In this document: positions 1 through 10,376 of the stretch, piece by piece
Layout of the letters: every line of letters begins with the position of its first letter
Position numbering within the stretch: the stretch's first letter is position 1
DNA from: Porites lobata
Lineage: Eukaryota > Cnidaria > Anthozoa > Scleractinia > Poritidae
NCBI GenBank assembly: GCA_942486035.1
Contig: CALNXK010000037.1
Coordinates: 2,917,001-2,981,000 of the forward strand
Direction of reading: 5' to 3'
DNA: 64,000 nucleotides
Made by a program: the position numbers and the translations under genes
Notes under the pieces: model-generated
What the model was told of the DNA's origin: nothing
The model's input: the letters and a program-made list of their open reading frames with translations, nothing else
Databases searched by the model: none

Positions 1-906
1 TCTGAGGCCATTCTGGAAGGGATGGAAAGGGGGACGTGATTTGCCATTACTTCAGATTATTACATCATTGAAAAAGCAAGTTTTCATTGGCTTTCATTTT
101 CGTGGATTTGACTTCTCTGAAGAAAATCTAGTTAAAAAAAAAATCATGGAAATTATTAAGTTTGGTCAGTGTTGATCACTTCCCATAATGTATGCAAAAT
201 TATAAACATGATCACAGGCAATCCCTGTTATCTTATTTTTTTTCCTGGGGGGGCCCGTGGGATCCAGGTCCTTTCTACCCTTTGTGACGCCATCAGTTTT
301 AACGGGCAAGGACAACTTTCTTCGTATGTGCAGAGTGAAGAGATCTTTCAAACCATACCAGAATGAGCACAATTCAGTCAAGGACACCGGAGAAAGAAGC
401 AAAAACCACGTGACAAAGACCTGAAAAACTCCATGAAAATCTTGTATTCACCTAATCCTAAGGTTTAGGAAAAAAAATCACTAAATGCAATATCCATGTG
501 TTTATTTTTTAAACCCAAAAACTTAATACTTTTTTATTTTGCATCTGGATCAGAAGGCCACCAAGTGTAAACCTGTAAACTGGTGTTTATCTTGGACCAT
601 ATTCAGCAGCAATGAATAGCAAAGTACGAGCTGTTTACTAAATAATAATTTTTTTAAATAAAATTTTTACAGCCAAAATCATGCAATCCATTGTTCAACA
701 AATCTTTTGTTTGCCAGTTTTATTTGACAGGATTAGCAAATACTGTTTATTTTTTATTTTTTAAAATGAAACTGAAAGGCATTTTGTTTGCCAGTTTGTT
801 TGACAGGATTGCAAATACTGTTATTTTTTGTTATGAAAGAAAGATTTCCTTGTATTGATATGATGAAAACCCTTAAATCCTAAGATTTTATGTTATTCTT
901 TTACAG
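1..906. other. No exon seen; probably STYX intron
   Basis: No exon is recognisable here. The next STYX exon starts at 907 in phase 0, and about 64 N-terminal residues expected from vertebrate STYX are missing, so this stretch is most likely intron. It contains one imperfect tandem duplication: a segment at about 704-753 (TTTTGTTTGCCAGTTT onward) returns at about 782-829, an offset near 77 bp. The small ORFs at 166-402 show no family resemblance. Confidence 0.55.
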
Positions 907-3900
907 TTAGAAGTTCTAAGACAAGTTGGAATATCTCATGTTGTTTGTATAAGACAAAATATTGAGGCCAACTTTGTCCGTCCTAACTTCCCACAACACT
1001 TTAAGTAAGTATAAGGAGTGTGTTATATAGTTTAGTTGTTGAAATGTTGACGTAATAATTTTTCAAAGTTGCAGGTCCAAGTTTACAGAAACTATAAAAA
1101 TAAATGAATTAAATTTGCAAGCAGAAATATTGATAATGTCACTCACAATTAAAAAAAATGTGAAATAACACTTTGATATGTTGATTTTCATCTCCCTATT
1201 AACCTAAATTCTGTTTTCCAGTCCCTCAAACTGAAACTCAGTATCTTAATAAGAACAAGTATAGCTGGATTCATTTAGCAGGCTTAAAAATTATGTTTCA
1301 TGTGTAGAGCCATTGACTGGACAGTATTTTAGATTTTGTTGAAATTGAAGAGTACTTTTTCTAATGTAAAATATCAACAACTAACAAGCAATTTTGTACA
1401 AACTTGTGAATGTCAGGTTTGAGAAACGCATTGTCCATTTTATGCAAGATTGATCTGTAGGGATAATATATAACAGATGGTCCATGGGTATATATATGGA
1501 TTTTTCCAATCCAAGACAATTTAACACACCGTTATATAGTTCTTTCTTTCTAATTTTAATTAGATTTGTGATTGAATTTTTAACTTAAATATAAATTAAT
1601 TTTTTGGGTTATGGTACTCGGGACTGGAAGTTTAATGTAATGCCACCTTAATGTTTTGTTTGTTTTCCAGCTATTTGGTATTAGATGTTGCTGATTCACT
1701 AACAGAAAACATAATCACTCATTTTCCAAAGGTAACTGGAGACAATGTCCTTTTCTAGAAGATATCTTCATAGCCTTGGAGAGTTTTTACTTTTGTTGTT
1801 TATTGTCTCTCCTCTCCCTCAGAAAATTTTAGTTTAGGTTCATGTTTTACAAAACCTTTAACAACTGTGGCTGTTGAGAATTCTAATGCTCTCCTGTGAG
1901 GGAGAGGGTGGGTAGATCCTGCAGCAAACAATCCCATTCCTGTCCCGGTCCCTCATAATGAGCTGTTTTTTCTTCATTCTGTTCACAGGTAAAAGCCTTC
2001 ATTGACAGCTGCCTGAACAGTGGTGGTAAGTTAAAAATTAAGTTAATACACTGTCATATTAAAGTAGAAGTAACTAACTACAGCTGAACCTCCATTAAGC
2101 GGCAATTGACCCTCAGGGTACCAACAAGTGACCACTTAATGGAGGTTGGCTGCTCAATAGAGGTTCATGATAAATCGGCATACAATCTTTCGCAGAATCA
2201 TCACTTTATTTTAAAACAACACGACGGTAGAAACATACTGGATCCACAATCAGTCGTCACTTCCTATCTCAGAATGTATTTTCCTTCATCTCATTTCTTA
2301 AAATGAAGCCAAACTTAGTGTATCAAGACAGTGCTTGATGGCCACTTAATAGAGGTGACAAGAATGGGAGAACTCTTGTTGGGACAGCCAATAGGTGACC
2401 ATTGCTGCTAAATAGACGTGGCTGCTTCATAGAGGTTTTATTTTCCATTCTTTTCTACAATAATAATTATTTTGGGACTTTGATTACTGGCTGCTTAATG
2501 GAGGAAGGCCAGTTGATAGGTGACTGCTTAATGGAAGCTCGACTGTATACTCGATCTCTAACTTGGCAAAGTTGAAGACATAATGGCTTAGCCTGCAAGG
2601 AATATTTTTTGTGTGGCAAATGCTGCTTGATTTATGTTTAAGTTTATGTATTACCTTGTCCACCCTCTTTGATTTTGTTTCCGTCCATTTTATTAACAAA
2701 TTTTGTGTTTAAATCTTTTTAGGAAAGGTTCTATTACATGGAAATGCTGGAATTTCCAGAAGGTTGGTCAGGAATCACTTGTTGTATGGGCACCTTGCTA
2801 CATGTTATTAAAGACATCTGTACTGAGGCTACAGCTATCCACTCTCACGGGCACCCCACTAACAGGCCTCCTTTTATCACAGACACTGCTACTGCTACTG
2901 CTACTGCTACTGCTACTGCTACTGTAGGACCCACCACCACAAACAACCCGCCATCAAGCACCCTAATTGCTATCACACATTCTTTGTTAGTACTCACAAC
3001 TGAATGTCCATCTTAAGGCCCATTTACACCAAGGCTTAAATGTGTTTAAAGCTGTCTAGTTAAAAAGGGTTTAAATTTGTTTACTTAGAGAAGCTGCTTA
3101 CTGTAATTTTTTGTTGCAAATTATTTTTTTGCAATTACATAACGAGTTAACGGTGTATTTGAATTCTGTGTACAAGCCTGTATTCTAGTTTTCTGTTACT
3201 GTTTTTCATTTTATTAAACCCATTTTAATAAAACATGTTTAGTTAGTCTGATTGGGGCATTAGGCCTGAAGAGGTTTTTCCCTTGGTTAACTTATTGACC
3301 AAGTTGCACAGTGGTTGCACAGATGGAAATATCTAGTAAATTGCTATTTATACACCTAATGGTCATACATGATTATACATTACTGTCATAGAGTTAAAAG
3401 TTTTTTGTTTCTACTTACATGATTTCTAATGATGAAATTGTTTTTTACTGTTCTTGAAATTATATTATTTTATGGACTAAAAATTTCTCTTTTTTTTCAG
3501 TGCTGCTTTAATGATTGCCTTTATCATGGAAACTTATGGATTAACATATAGGTTAGCTATTTTTTTGTTTTTATAAATAAGTTTAAAATACTTCCAAAGA
3601 ATTCTTTCACGGGTACATGCCTTTTGGATTTGCACAGTCAGAACGGTGCATGCATGTTTTTGGTAAAGAAGTGGAACTTGAACTAGTAGTCTGTCCACAG
3701 CTTGTCTGTTTTTCTCAATTCATGTTTAAAGGAATGCAGAAAATTAATTGTGAGTGCAATGAGTGTGAGAAGGTAGCAGGCATATGTTGCCATGTTGAAT
3801 AACAAAACAAGAAAATTGATGACTGAACAGTCAATGAAAAAGACAAATAATAGGCGACAGTTGCATGAAACCTATACTTTCCTAGGCTAAGGGACATTCC

Positions 3901-4749
3901 ATGTGTTTAACTTAATCATTTCTGTTTTAGGGAAGCCTTTCATTATGTGCAACAGAGAAGATTTTGCATTAATCCTAATGAGGGCTTTGTTCAACAGCTT
4001 ATGGTAAGAGTTCACAAACAACCTGCTTTAGGTCACACCCATAAAATCACCACCTCTCATCCCTCCTTGCCAGCCAGTAGGGCACTAAAGGCATTCCTAG
4101 TGCGATGAATAATGAAAGGTGGCCTGTCGTATTCATAGGCTAGCTATCGACATGATTTATATGTCTATGAGTGTAGAGAAAATAGAAAAATCGTGGCCTC
4201 TTTTAGGAACACTGAACAAATAAGAAAAAATGAAAATGTTGTCAGAGTTCTCATCTTATAGCATGTTTATTATTGTCTTCAGGAGTACGAGCCAATTTAT
4301 TTAGCAAATTATCAGGCGAGGACATCAGGAGAGAGACTACATCAAGGTAGAAGAATTTATGGTTATCTTGAAAATTTTGCTGTGCTAGAGATCCACCACT
4401 AAATTGAAAAAAAAAGCTTGTTTCTTCTACTGTTGAACCCAGGGCTATCAATACAGACACCTCTCTCCTACTGATTTTTGCAGCTTAGCGGCTCAAGTTT
4501 GTGAAAAAACACTTAGAATAGGGCTAAAATAAGCGGCAGCATTTCCGGAAAAAAAAAATGTAGAAATGCAGTTTGCAAGTTACTGCCAAAGAATTGGTGC
4601 AATGCACAAGTAAAATGTCAAAGAGGTTTCTTTGAAATGGTCACATCACCAAATTTCGTTCATGCAATTTCAAGAAAATTATTTTTATTTTATTTTATTT
4701 TATTTGCCACACTAATTACAAAAAATATAGGAAAAGAAGAAGAAGAAGG

Positions 4750-4790
<41 letters not shown>

Positions 4791-5442
4791 CCTAACAGAA
4801 ACTATAGGGCTTATGAAGGTTAGGCCTCCTCGAACTATGAGCTTTTCACATCAATTGAAGAGAAGAAGGCGAAAAGTCGAAGATGGATAGATTTATAAAC
4901 TGTTTTCACTTACTCAATAATTTAATCTTCAGTTTTTTCTTAAAAGGAGAGGGATTGAGATTGATGATCTTGTTGTCATAAAAAACTTAGGCCCTGTCAA
5001 AGGGCGAGAACTTCTTCGTGTTTGTACGACAATACAGTAGTAATGGGAATTTCTTGTATTGTAAGAGTGGAATTGATTGCTTTGAGAGAAATTGTTATTA
5101 AACTTTGGAGGTAAGAATGAATTTTTGCAAGAATACATAAATTGGCCCAGTTGAAGCAAATGGATATCATTAAATTTTAGTATACCGAGGTCCAAATTAA
5201 TTGTACAATGCACGAGTAATGTCGAATAGGTTACGCTGAAATGGTCGCTCCACGAAATTTCATTCATACTGTCTCAAAAAGGTAGGGATAAAAACTGTGT
5301 TTTTATAACTGGCTTTGGGAGTGAAGCGGTTGAAGTTACGTATGAAGATCATTTGCTTGTTTTAAAAATATTTGTTTCGTTCGTAGGTGGAGTGAAGCGG
5401 GCTCATGAGGACGAATCCAAAGACGAATTAATGGACACCTGA
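907..5442 (+). CDS. STYX: STYX, serine/threonine/tyrosine-interacting pseudophosphatase (3' part)
   Basis: Eight exons join in frame: 907-1004, 1671-1731, 1989-2025, 2723-2762, 3501-3551, 3931-4003, 4283-4346 and 5387-5442 (stop TGA). They give 159 residues; vertebrate STYX has about 223, so the N-terminus lies left of the window. Every intron is GT-AG. The product tracks STYX closely: CIRQNIEANF in the first exon, HGNAGISRS split over the fourth and fifth, RRFCINPNEGF in the sixth, and a C-terminal KRAHEDE in the last. The phosphatase signature HCX5R reads HGNAGISR, with Gly where active enzymes have the catalytic Cys. This is the hallmark of STYX, a pseudophosphatase known in vertebrates to bind ERK1/2 and the F-box protein FBXW7. 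Introns carry a MITE (2079-2547) and a LINE remnant (4682-5267). The family assignment is firm; the function in this animal is inferred. Confidence 0.95.
2079..2547. mobile_element. MITE in STYX intron, internal CTTAATGGAGG repeats
   Basis: Ends are imperfect inverted repeats: TACAGCTGAACCTCCATTAA on the left against TACAGTCGAGCTTCCATTAA read inwards from the right. TA dinucleotides border both ends, as in Tc1/mariner-type insertions. Inside, the motif CTTAATGGAGG or close variants (for example CTTAATAGAGG) recurs several times, near 2133, 2345 and 2492. No coding capacity. It lies between the STYX exons ending at 2025 and starting at 2723. Confidence 0.7.
2885..2924. repeat. (ACTGCT)n microsatellite
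   Basis: About six and a half hexanucleotide units in the STYX intron after the exon ending at 2762. It generates a short artificial Thr-Ala or poly-Leu ORF that should not be annotated as a gene. Confidence 0.95.
4596..4680. repeat. Dispersed AAATGGTCAC repeat, copy 1
   Basis: The stretch around TTTGAAATGGTCACATCACC is about 70% similar by eye to 5207-5280 (CTGAAATGGTCGCTCCACGA). Related sequence, with CATTTGAATGGTAACATCAT, occurs twice at 22130-22290. The two STYX-intron copies flank a LINE remnant and a poly-A tract. Confidence 0.6.
4682..5267 (-). mobile_element. LINE 3' fragment (reverse transcriptase C-terminus), degenerate
   Basis: The minus-strand ORF at 4929-5267 contains LKFNDIHLLQLGQFMY, HSYNTRNSHYY and a GPKF motif. 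This block order is typical of the C-terminal end of CR1/L2-like or jockey-like LINE reverse transcriptase ORFs (known family pattern; clade not resolved). Further along the minus strand there is a T-rich stretch, and the element appears to end in a minus-strand (AATAA)n tail at about 4682-4706. It is 5'-truncated and inactive. It sits in the last STYX intron, antisense to the gene. Confidence 0.6.
4731..4788. repeat. GAA-rich run followed by poly-A tract
   Basis: A short AAGAAGAAGAAG run precedes about 38 uninterrupted A residues ending at 4788. It lies inside the LINE remnant region and its length is likely to vary between individuals. Confidence 0.9.
5207..5285. repeat. Dispersed AAATGGTCGC repeat, copy 2
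   Basis: This is the second copy of the repeat described at 4596-4680, about 610 bp downstream. The minus-strand LINE ORF reads into it, so the repeat either belongs to the LINE's neighbourhood or was its insertion target. Confidence 0.5.
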
Positions 5443-6525
5443 CCAATTGTTTGCCGCATAGATTCTTTATTTAATTGAACCAGGTAAATATGCCCTCTGT
5501 CTTGCTAGTCCTGCTAGATTAATTTATTTCTTGTTCTTAAAAAATGCTGCACGAAAACGAAAAATATATATATTTAAATGAAATAGTTTTGTCTGGGAAC
5601 AGTCCCATACATTCAAACGGATAATTCTTATCCCTTTTTGAGGGAGATTGCATTTGAGTCCTTTTGTCTGCTTTTATTTGCAGCTAACACAAATCATGAA
5701 AAAAAAAGGGTTGCACACATCGTTACCATGACATCTTTTGGGCTGAATGAACTGGGATTTGTACCGCTATTACAACGACTGGCTGAGTTCTCTGAGATGG
5801 CTTCACCAGGTTTTACATTTCATTAGATTCCTTCGTTATCATCCATGTAAATAGGTGTATTATACAGAAATAAAGGACAATTTTAAAGTATTTTCAATGT
5901 TAAAACGATGTATATGAGGACCAACTCAAACCGTATTCAAACTGTCCTGATTCCAAGTGGTATAAAATCCACTGCGTGTCCCTCTGTGCGTTGCATTAAA
6001 TTCTCACGGTTTTCTCGGACTTAAGTCTCGCGAATTGCTAATTTTCGTTTCACATTTTCCCGCTAGGAACAAATGTTTCAAATTTTTATGTAGCAAAAAA
6101 GGATACGATGTAGTCTTTATGCACTATTTTCCCTTTATTCGTTTTTCCCACCAAAAAGTTATTTTAGACGAAAAAAAAGTGACCTGCAGACACAAGCTGG
6201 CTGTTACATTTTCGCTGTACTAGTGCACTGAATGAAGTGGTCAGACTGGCAAAGGCTTGGTATGCTCAATAAACCTCTCGTCCTCAGCTTTCCTAGGCAA
6301 GGGACGAGGGGGGTGCAGATGTAGTATCCTGCCTCGTTTTCAGGTGCTTCTCCCGCTCCTGTGGCGTTAGAAAAAAAAGAGCACAGGGTGTCTTGGGAAG
6401 GATAAGAGCATTATTTTGAGGACTCCACGCGCGTCGCGAAGCAGCTTTAACTATGTCAACTATGGGACCTGTTTTCAGTAAGGGTTTCTGTTGCGTTTTA
6501 ATTTTTTCCTGGTCAGAATACTATA
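5443..6525. other. STYX 3' UTR and spacer
   Basis: This stretch holds the presumed STYX 3' UTR. AATAAA signals sit at 5869-5874 and 6268-6273. The ORF at 5638-5823 follows an acceptor-like TTTATTTGCAG, but it resembles nothing I know and fits 3' UTR better. Nothing else is supportable. Confidence 0.5.
5869..5874 (+). other. Candidate STYX polyadenylation signal AATAAA
   Basis: First canonical AATAAA after the STYX stop codon at 5442, giving a 3' UTR of roughly 450 nt. A second AATAAA occurs at 6268-6273. Confidence 0.5.
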
Positions 6526-6749
6526 CATCCTCGGATAGTGGGGGCGAGGGAAAATCTAAACAGGCGGAAAAATATGGCACGAAGAAAAGTAAAGAACGGC
6601 GAGAAGAGCCCCTGGGGACAATGTCTTACCAGACCAGTTCCAAACGGTCGCGCTTTTCTCGCCGTTCTTTACTTTTCTTCGTGCCATGTTTTTCCGCCTG
6701 TTTGGACTTTCCCTCGCCCCTACTCTCTGCCCCTGGGTCTCCGAGGATG
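6526..6749. mobile_element. Foldback MITE with 9-bp target duplication (MULE-like)
   Basis: The element begins CATCCTCGGA and ends TCCGAGGATG. Both flanks carry the perfect direct repeat AATACTATA (6517-6525 and 6750-6758). Inside are near-identical inverted arms of about 75 bp: left about 6541-6610, right about 6655-6720, sharing GGCACGAAGAAAAGTAAAGA and its complement. The arms surround a short loop. A 9-bp duplication with long terminal inverted repeats is typical of Mutator-like (MULE) elements. It is non-coding; ORFs called here come from the arms. It lies between STYX and the sHSP gene. Confidence 0.85.
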
Positions 6750-6894
6750 AATACTATAACAACCATTCAACGAATATCAATTTCCCTTTTTTACTTAAAT
6801 GAATAGTTCTTTTATCTCCCATAAGGTGCAATATAATTTTCATGTCACTTTCGTACATTTCAGTGTAATTCAGGTTACAACTTTAACTATTAAC

Positions 6895-7536
6895 TCAAGC
6901 CTTTTTGTCTTTTTCGATGCTGATAAACCTCTCTTGTGGTGGCGGCAGAGCTTTTCTTTCGGCTTCAACCAGTAACTTCCCTTCATCGTTGAGACGAGAT
7001 ATCACACTGCTCATATCCACGTCTTTGGGGAGTACAAAATGTCGGTTGAACTGGCGTGAGGTGAAATGGCCTTCTTTTTCAGACTCGTGTTTCGCGCTGA
7101 CTGATAATTCATTCCCCACAACTTTAACTTTGATTTCCTCAGGCTTGAAATTTGCCACATCTAACAAAACGCTGAATTTCTTGTCGTCAATTCTCGCCAC
7201 TTCTCCGGCGCGCGTTTCAAATCCCCCTAGCACGAAATCGTTATCCGCTGTTTTAACCACTCGTTTCGTCGCTTCGATGGTTAAATAGCCATCTTGAGAA
7301 ATCTTTGAGGTTATGCTTGCGGGATCTGCATCTTGCGGCACGGGATAGGTGCGTTGTAATTCATTTCGCTCGAAACCAAAGCTTCCGTCAGCGTAATGCT
7401 TAGCTTTCACAACTAAAATATCTCCTTCGACGCGAAGGCTGACTTCGTCGGGACGGTAGTTTCGGACGTCCAAAGTTGCAATATGGATTTTTTCTTCCCC
7501 TGAACGTCTGCGCTGCATTTTGTCTTCTTTAAACAA
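6895..7536 (-). CDS. Small heat shock protein with two alpha-crystallin domains
   Basis: Single-exon, 213 residues. Two alpha-crystallin domains follow one another, about residues 14-98 and 113-200. Each ends with the family G-x-L signature (DGYLTIEA and EGKLLVEA). The second carries the FxRxFxLPxDVD-like strand FNRHFVLPKDVDMSSV. A C-terminal ISI in ERFISIEK matches the I-x-I motif that docks onto a neighbouring subunit in oligomers. sHSPs are ATP-independent holdases that bind unfolding proteins in the cytosol. Tandem-domain forms are known in several invertebrates and are less usual than the one-domain type. The start is the first of two Met codons (7536; alternative 7518). An intronless gene, TATA-like box and heat-shock half-sites upstream suggest stress induction (inference). 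Confidence 0.95.
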   Translation of the reverse strand: MFKEDKMQRRRSGEEKIHIATLDVRNYRPDEVSLRVEGDILVVKAKHYADGSFGFERNELQRTYPVPQDADPASITSKISQDGYLTIEATKRVVKTADNDFVLGGFETRAGEVARIDDKKFSVLLDVANFKPEEIKVKVVGNELSVSAKHESEKEGHFTSRQFNRHFVLPKDVDMSSVISRLNDEGKLLVEAERKALPPPQERFISIEKDKKA

Positions 7537-7576
7537 GGTTTAGAAAATGTATAATCGAACCTCTAGCCACTCTGCT

Positions 7577-7605
7577 TTAATATAACGGACAATGAATTTC
7601 TAGAA
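7577..7605 (-). promoter_or_regulatory. Candidate sHSP promoter: TATA-like box and heat shock half-sites
   Basis: Read on the minus strand, TTCTAGAA (7598-7605), a perfect TTCnnGAA heat-shock-factor core with a further GAA/TTC-like triplet beside it, precedes a TATATTAA-like box at about 7577-7586. Both lie 40-70 bp upstream of the ATG. A second GAAnnTTC (GAAGTTTC) is at 7809-7816. A full factor-binding element needs three units in register, and I see this only imperfectly. Confidence 0.5.
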
Positions 7606-8977
7606 ACCGCACAAAGTTTGCAGGGGGTGAAACTCGCGACATTTTAAAAGTAAAAACAACTTTCTTAATCTCAAAAACTAACTCAAATATCATGATTTGA
7701 TCTACGGGACAATATCGACCTTGATGGAGGTTCAACCTTACCGCTGAGGCGACTGACCGAGATGTTGTTGTGTTTGAAGTGCTCCTGATTACACATGAGA
7801 TTGAATTGGAAGTTTCAATAACAAAAAAATTAAGAGGACGTAACGTTTGAAATTTTTTTTTTGGTCTTTATACTCCGTCTATTTAATCCATTCCAATCGA
7901 CATTAAGAAAGCGCAAATCGGGTCGGCACTCTATAAATCATATCCGTGATGCCCCACGAATTAGTTTGTTCTTGATGGAGAGGCGGTGGCGGGGGGGTTG
8001 GGGGTGGTAGTGTAGTCTTCTAACCAAGAAATTAGATTGACGGGAGCCAGTTTTGGAACGCTCTTTCACGTTTGTTTACTTATATTAGCTCCTAAAAGAA
8101 TTGTTATATATTCACCGACGGCCAAACAACTGAGGAGAGAAGTAAAAAATTCCTCTGCACATTATTATAGATTGACCTTAAAGGAAGCGTTTTTTTTCTC
8201 AAACTTGGTATTGGACCTAATCGAGTTATTTAAAGGAGCTCTTAATTAACCCCCAAGTTTTGTTTAGACGCGTTGTATTGGCATTCTTCGTTAATTCGGC
8301 AGTTTGGTCTTGTATTTCACCCCAAGTGCCACTTACATAAAAAAAACAAAAACAATATAGCCCACATGAACATAATTTCATCGACATGATTTCTCACTGT
8401 GTCTATCACTAATACTGTTACTGAAACTTACTTTTAATTTGATGGAGTTAAGGATTTCGATGAAACTTTTCCGTCAAATTGTATTGGTATTTTTTTTTCG
8501 CACTGAAAACAAGGATGGGATTGAGTTGAGCCATTTACAGAATGCCATGGCACTGGTAATCCTAACAAACGGTACAGAAAATTTGAGTCGTTCAGGCAAA
8601 AGCGGGAAAAGGTAATACCTCGGAAGGTATTACCTATTCAGCGAAAACATTCCACCGGAATCAACTGTTAGATTCAAATTCTCCCTAGACCGCAAAATAG
8701 TCCGTATTTATGCGTATTCAAGTACGGGCGAGCAATCAAACAAAAGGTCTGGAGTGAGAGTGAAACCGACTGTTTTGCAGACTAAATTCTCCCCGCAATT
8801 ACCGGATTTTCCGTACGAATGGTAAGGGTTCAAGACTGGAAATAACTGAAAGGAAAATAACTATCCATATTGATTTTATAAATAACGGAAGTGAGAAACG
8901 CGAAACTTTCCTTGCGTTATCAAGAAAGTGTGGAAGTGAGGGAGGGTACACGGTGAACTTGCTTCACGTCCGTTCCA
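7606..8977. other. Upstream spacer of the sHSP gene, no gene seen
   Basis: AT-rich spacer with a G-rich stretch at about 7982-8010. The 70-residue ORF at 8037-8249 has no recognisable domain or gene context. Nothing further is supportable. Confidence 0.5.
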
Positions 8978-9093
8978 GGGGCCTGCCTACCAACCTCGTT
9001 CCCGGCGTTCTGTCCTACCCGCCCTATTCCCTACCTCTCGCTCCGTAGGGCGGATAGGAGAGAACCCTGGGAACAGGTTGGGGGGCCTACAAG
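8978..9093. repeat. GC-rich imperfect palindrome
   Basis: The left arm (GGCCTGCCTACCAACCTCGT onward) and right arm (complement of CCTGGGAACAGGTTGGGGGG) pair over about 45 bp, with the shared inner block CCGCCCTA. This looks like a small foldback element in otherwise AT-rich DNA. Confidence 0.6.
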
Positions 9094-9274
9094 TCGTGGT
9101 TTGAAATTCTAAACGCGAAACACAGTTTGTTACACAGCATGTATAAAATTTGGTAATTGTACATCCTGCCATTTTTCGACGAACCTCTCATTTCACAAAG
9201 GCTTGCTAGATTGTTTTTGACACTGATGAGAGAAGGGTCCGGATTTAAATCGAATTGAAAAAAGAAATAATAGA

Positions 9275-9495
9275 GGGTTAACTTCACGTTAATGTCAAAC
9301 GCGAATTTGTACCACGTGACCAAGTTTCCCCTTCACTTGTCGTTTACTGTTCATTATTTCTACTCATAAATCAGTAATTTCACGCAATTTTTTAAACCAT
9401 AACAATTGTTTTGAACCGTTTTTATCTCCTCATTTTCTATTTCGAGAAATTCATAACTTGAATCTGACGTTTACCGTTTGCCGTATACGTCAAGT
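9275..9495 (-). mobile_element. Palindromic MITE, copy A (head-to-head with copy B)
   Basis: Reading the minus strand from 9495, the order of motifs (ACGGCAAACGGTAAACGTCA, AATTTCTCG, GATAAAAACGG, AACAGTAAACGAC, CTTGGTCACGTGGTACAAAT) matches copy B at 9498-9741. The copies lie head to head with almost no spacer. Copy A is the more diverged and lacks the clean outer repeat. Confidence 0.65.
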
Positions 9496-9497
9496 AG

Positions 9498-9741
9498 TAG
9501 AGAGATTAAGATTCACGTTTACGGCATACGGCAAACGGCAAACGTCAGTTGAAAATTTCTCAGAATAGAGAATAAGCAGATAAAAACAGTCCAGAACGAT
9601 TCTTGTGGACAAAACTAGCATAAAACTACTTATTTTTGTGTAGAAGCAATAAACAGTAAACGAAAAATAAGGGGAAAACTTGGTCACGTGGTACAAATTC
9701 ACGTTTGCCGTTTGGCGTAAACGTGAATCTTAATCTCTCTA
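9498..9741 (+). mobile_element. Palindromic MITE, copy B
   Basis: Terminal inverted repeats begin TAGAGAGATTAAGATTCACG at 9498 and end with its complement at 9741. Inside the ends lie GGCAAACGGCAAACG and a CACGTG. It is non-coding and about 244 bp; the ORF at 9490-9702 is an artefact of it. Confidence 0.75.
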
Positions 9742-9743
9742 AT

Positions 9744-10069
9744 AATTAAAATCCAGCGACGCGGACGGCAACGAGAACGTCAAAAAAAAAAAAACCACAC
9801 AAAAACAATAGGTTTGCACTCTTTTGCACGACTACGACATGAAAATGCCTAATTTCGCGTTTTATGGAGTACGTAAACAAGCAACGACGAAATTTTATTT
9901 CTATTCCTTAACTTGGATATGGTCCTAGGAATTCGACTCCAGGAGGGTTCGCCTACATTTGACAAAGTAGGTGGGTAGGAATAATTGCGATAAAGACTGA
10001 AAGAACGCAAATTCACTTTTTAAGCGAAGTTCTCGTTGTCGTCGCGTTGTCGTATCTTTAAGTCCCTAA
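9744..10069. mobile_element. MITE with GTTCTCGTTGTCGTCGCG-type ends
   Basis: The left end reads GCGACGCGGACGGCAACGAG. The right end, read inwards, contains ACAACGCGACGACAACGAGA, so the ends are imperfect inverted repeats. The interior is AT-rich without coding capacity. A related element is at 28339-28682. Confidence 0.65.
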
Positions 10070-10269
10070 TACAAGGAAAAACTTGAGACGGCAAACACCT
10101 TCTTCCCGATAAACTTAACCGCAGTGCCCATGCATGAATTGAAGGACAGTTTATGATTTTCCAAACAAATGTCTGTTTTTACTGGTTATCTTACTGTTAC
10201 GAGACTTTTACAAAATTTTCCTTTAAAAGCTCAGCCAGGGCTGACATCACAAATCCCTCAGAAACATAA

Positions 10270-10376
10270 TATGGCCATTTTCGAGTTGCCTCGAGCCTCT
10301 GTTTCAAAGCGAGGCTACTTGTGAAGCTATTGTAGCCTCGTTTTGAAAATGAGAGTTTTAGAACTCGGAAATGGCC
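10270..10376. repeat. Short foldback repeat (GGCCATTTTCGAGTT ends)
   Basis: TGGCCATTTTCGAGTTGCCT at the left pairs with the complement of AGAACTCGGAAATGGCCC at the right. GAGGCTAC and its complement GTAGCCTC pair in the middle. It is about 107 bp and probably a MITE. Confidence 0.6.

Noticed and set aside
2703..3016. ORFs of 74 and 92 residues with poly-Leu or Thr-Ala repeats
   Set aside because: They start in a STYX exon, cross its splice donor and run through a hexanucleotide microsatellite.
5638..5823. 62-residue ORF after an acceptor-like TTTATTTGCAG
   Set aside because: No known motif, and STYX already has a matching C-terminus and stop at 5442; taken as 3' UTR.
6453..6806. ORFs of 117 and 70 residues
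   Set aside because: They read through the inverted arms of the MULE-like MITE and mirror each other.
6905..7288. 127-residue plus-strand ORF
   Set aside because: Antisense shadow of the sHSP gene.
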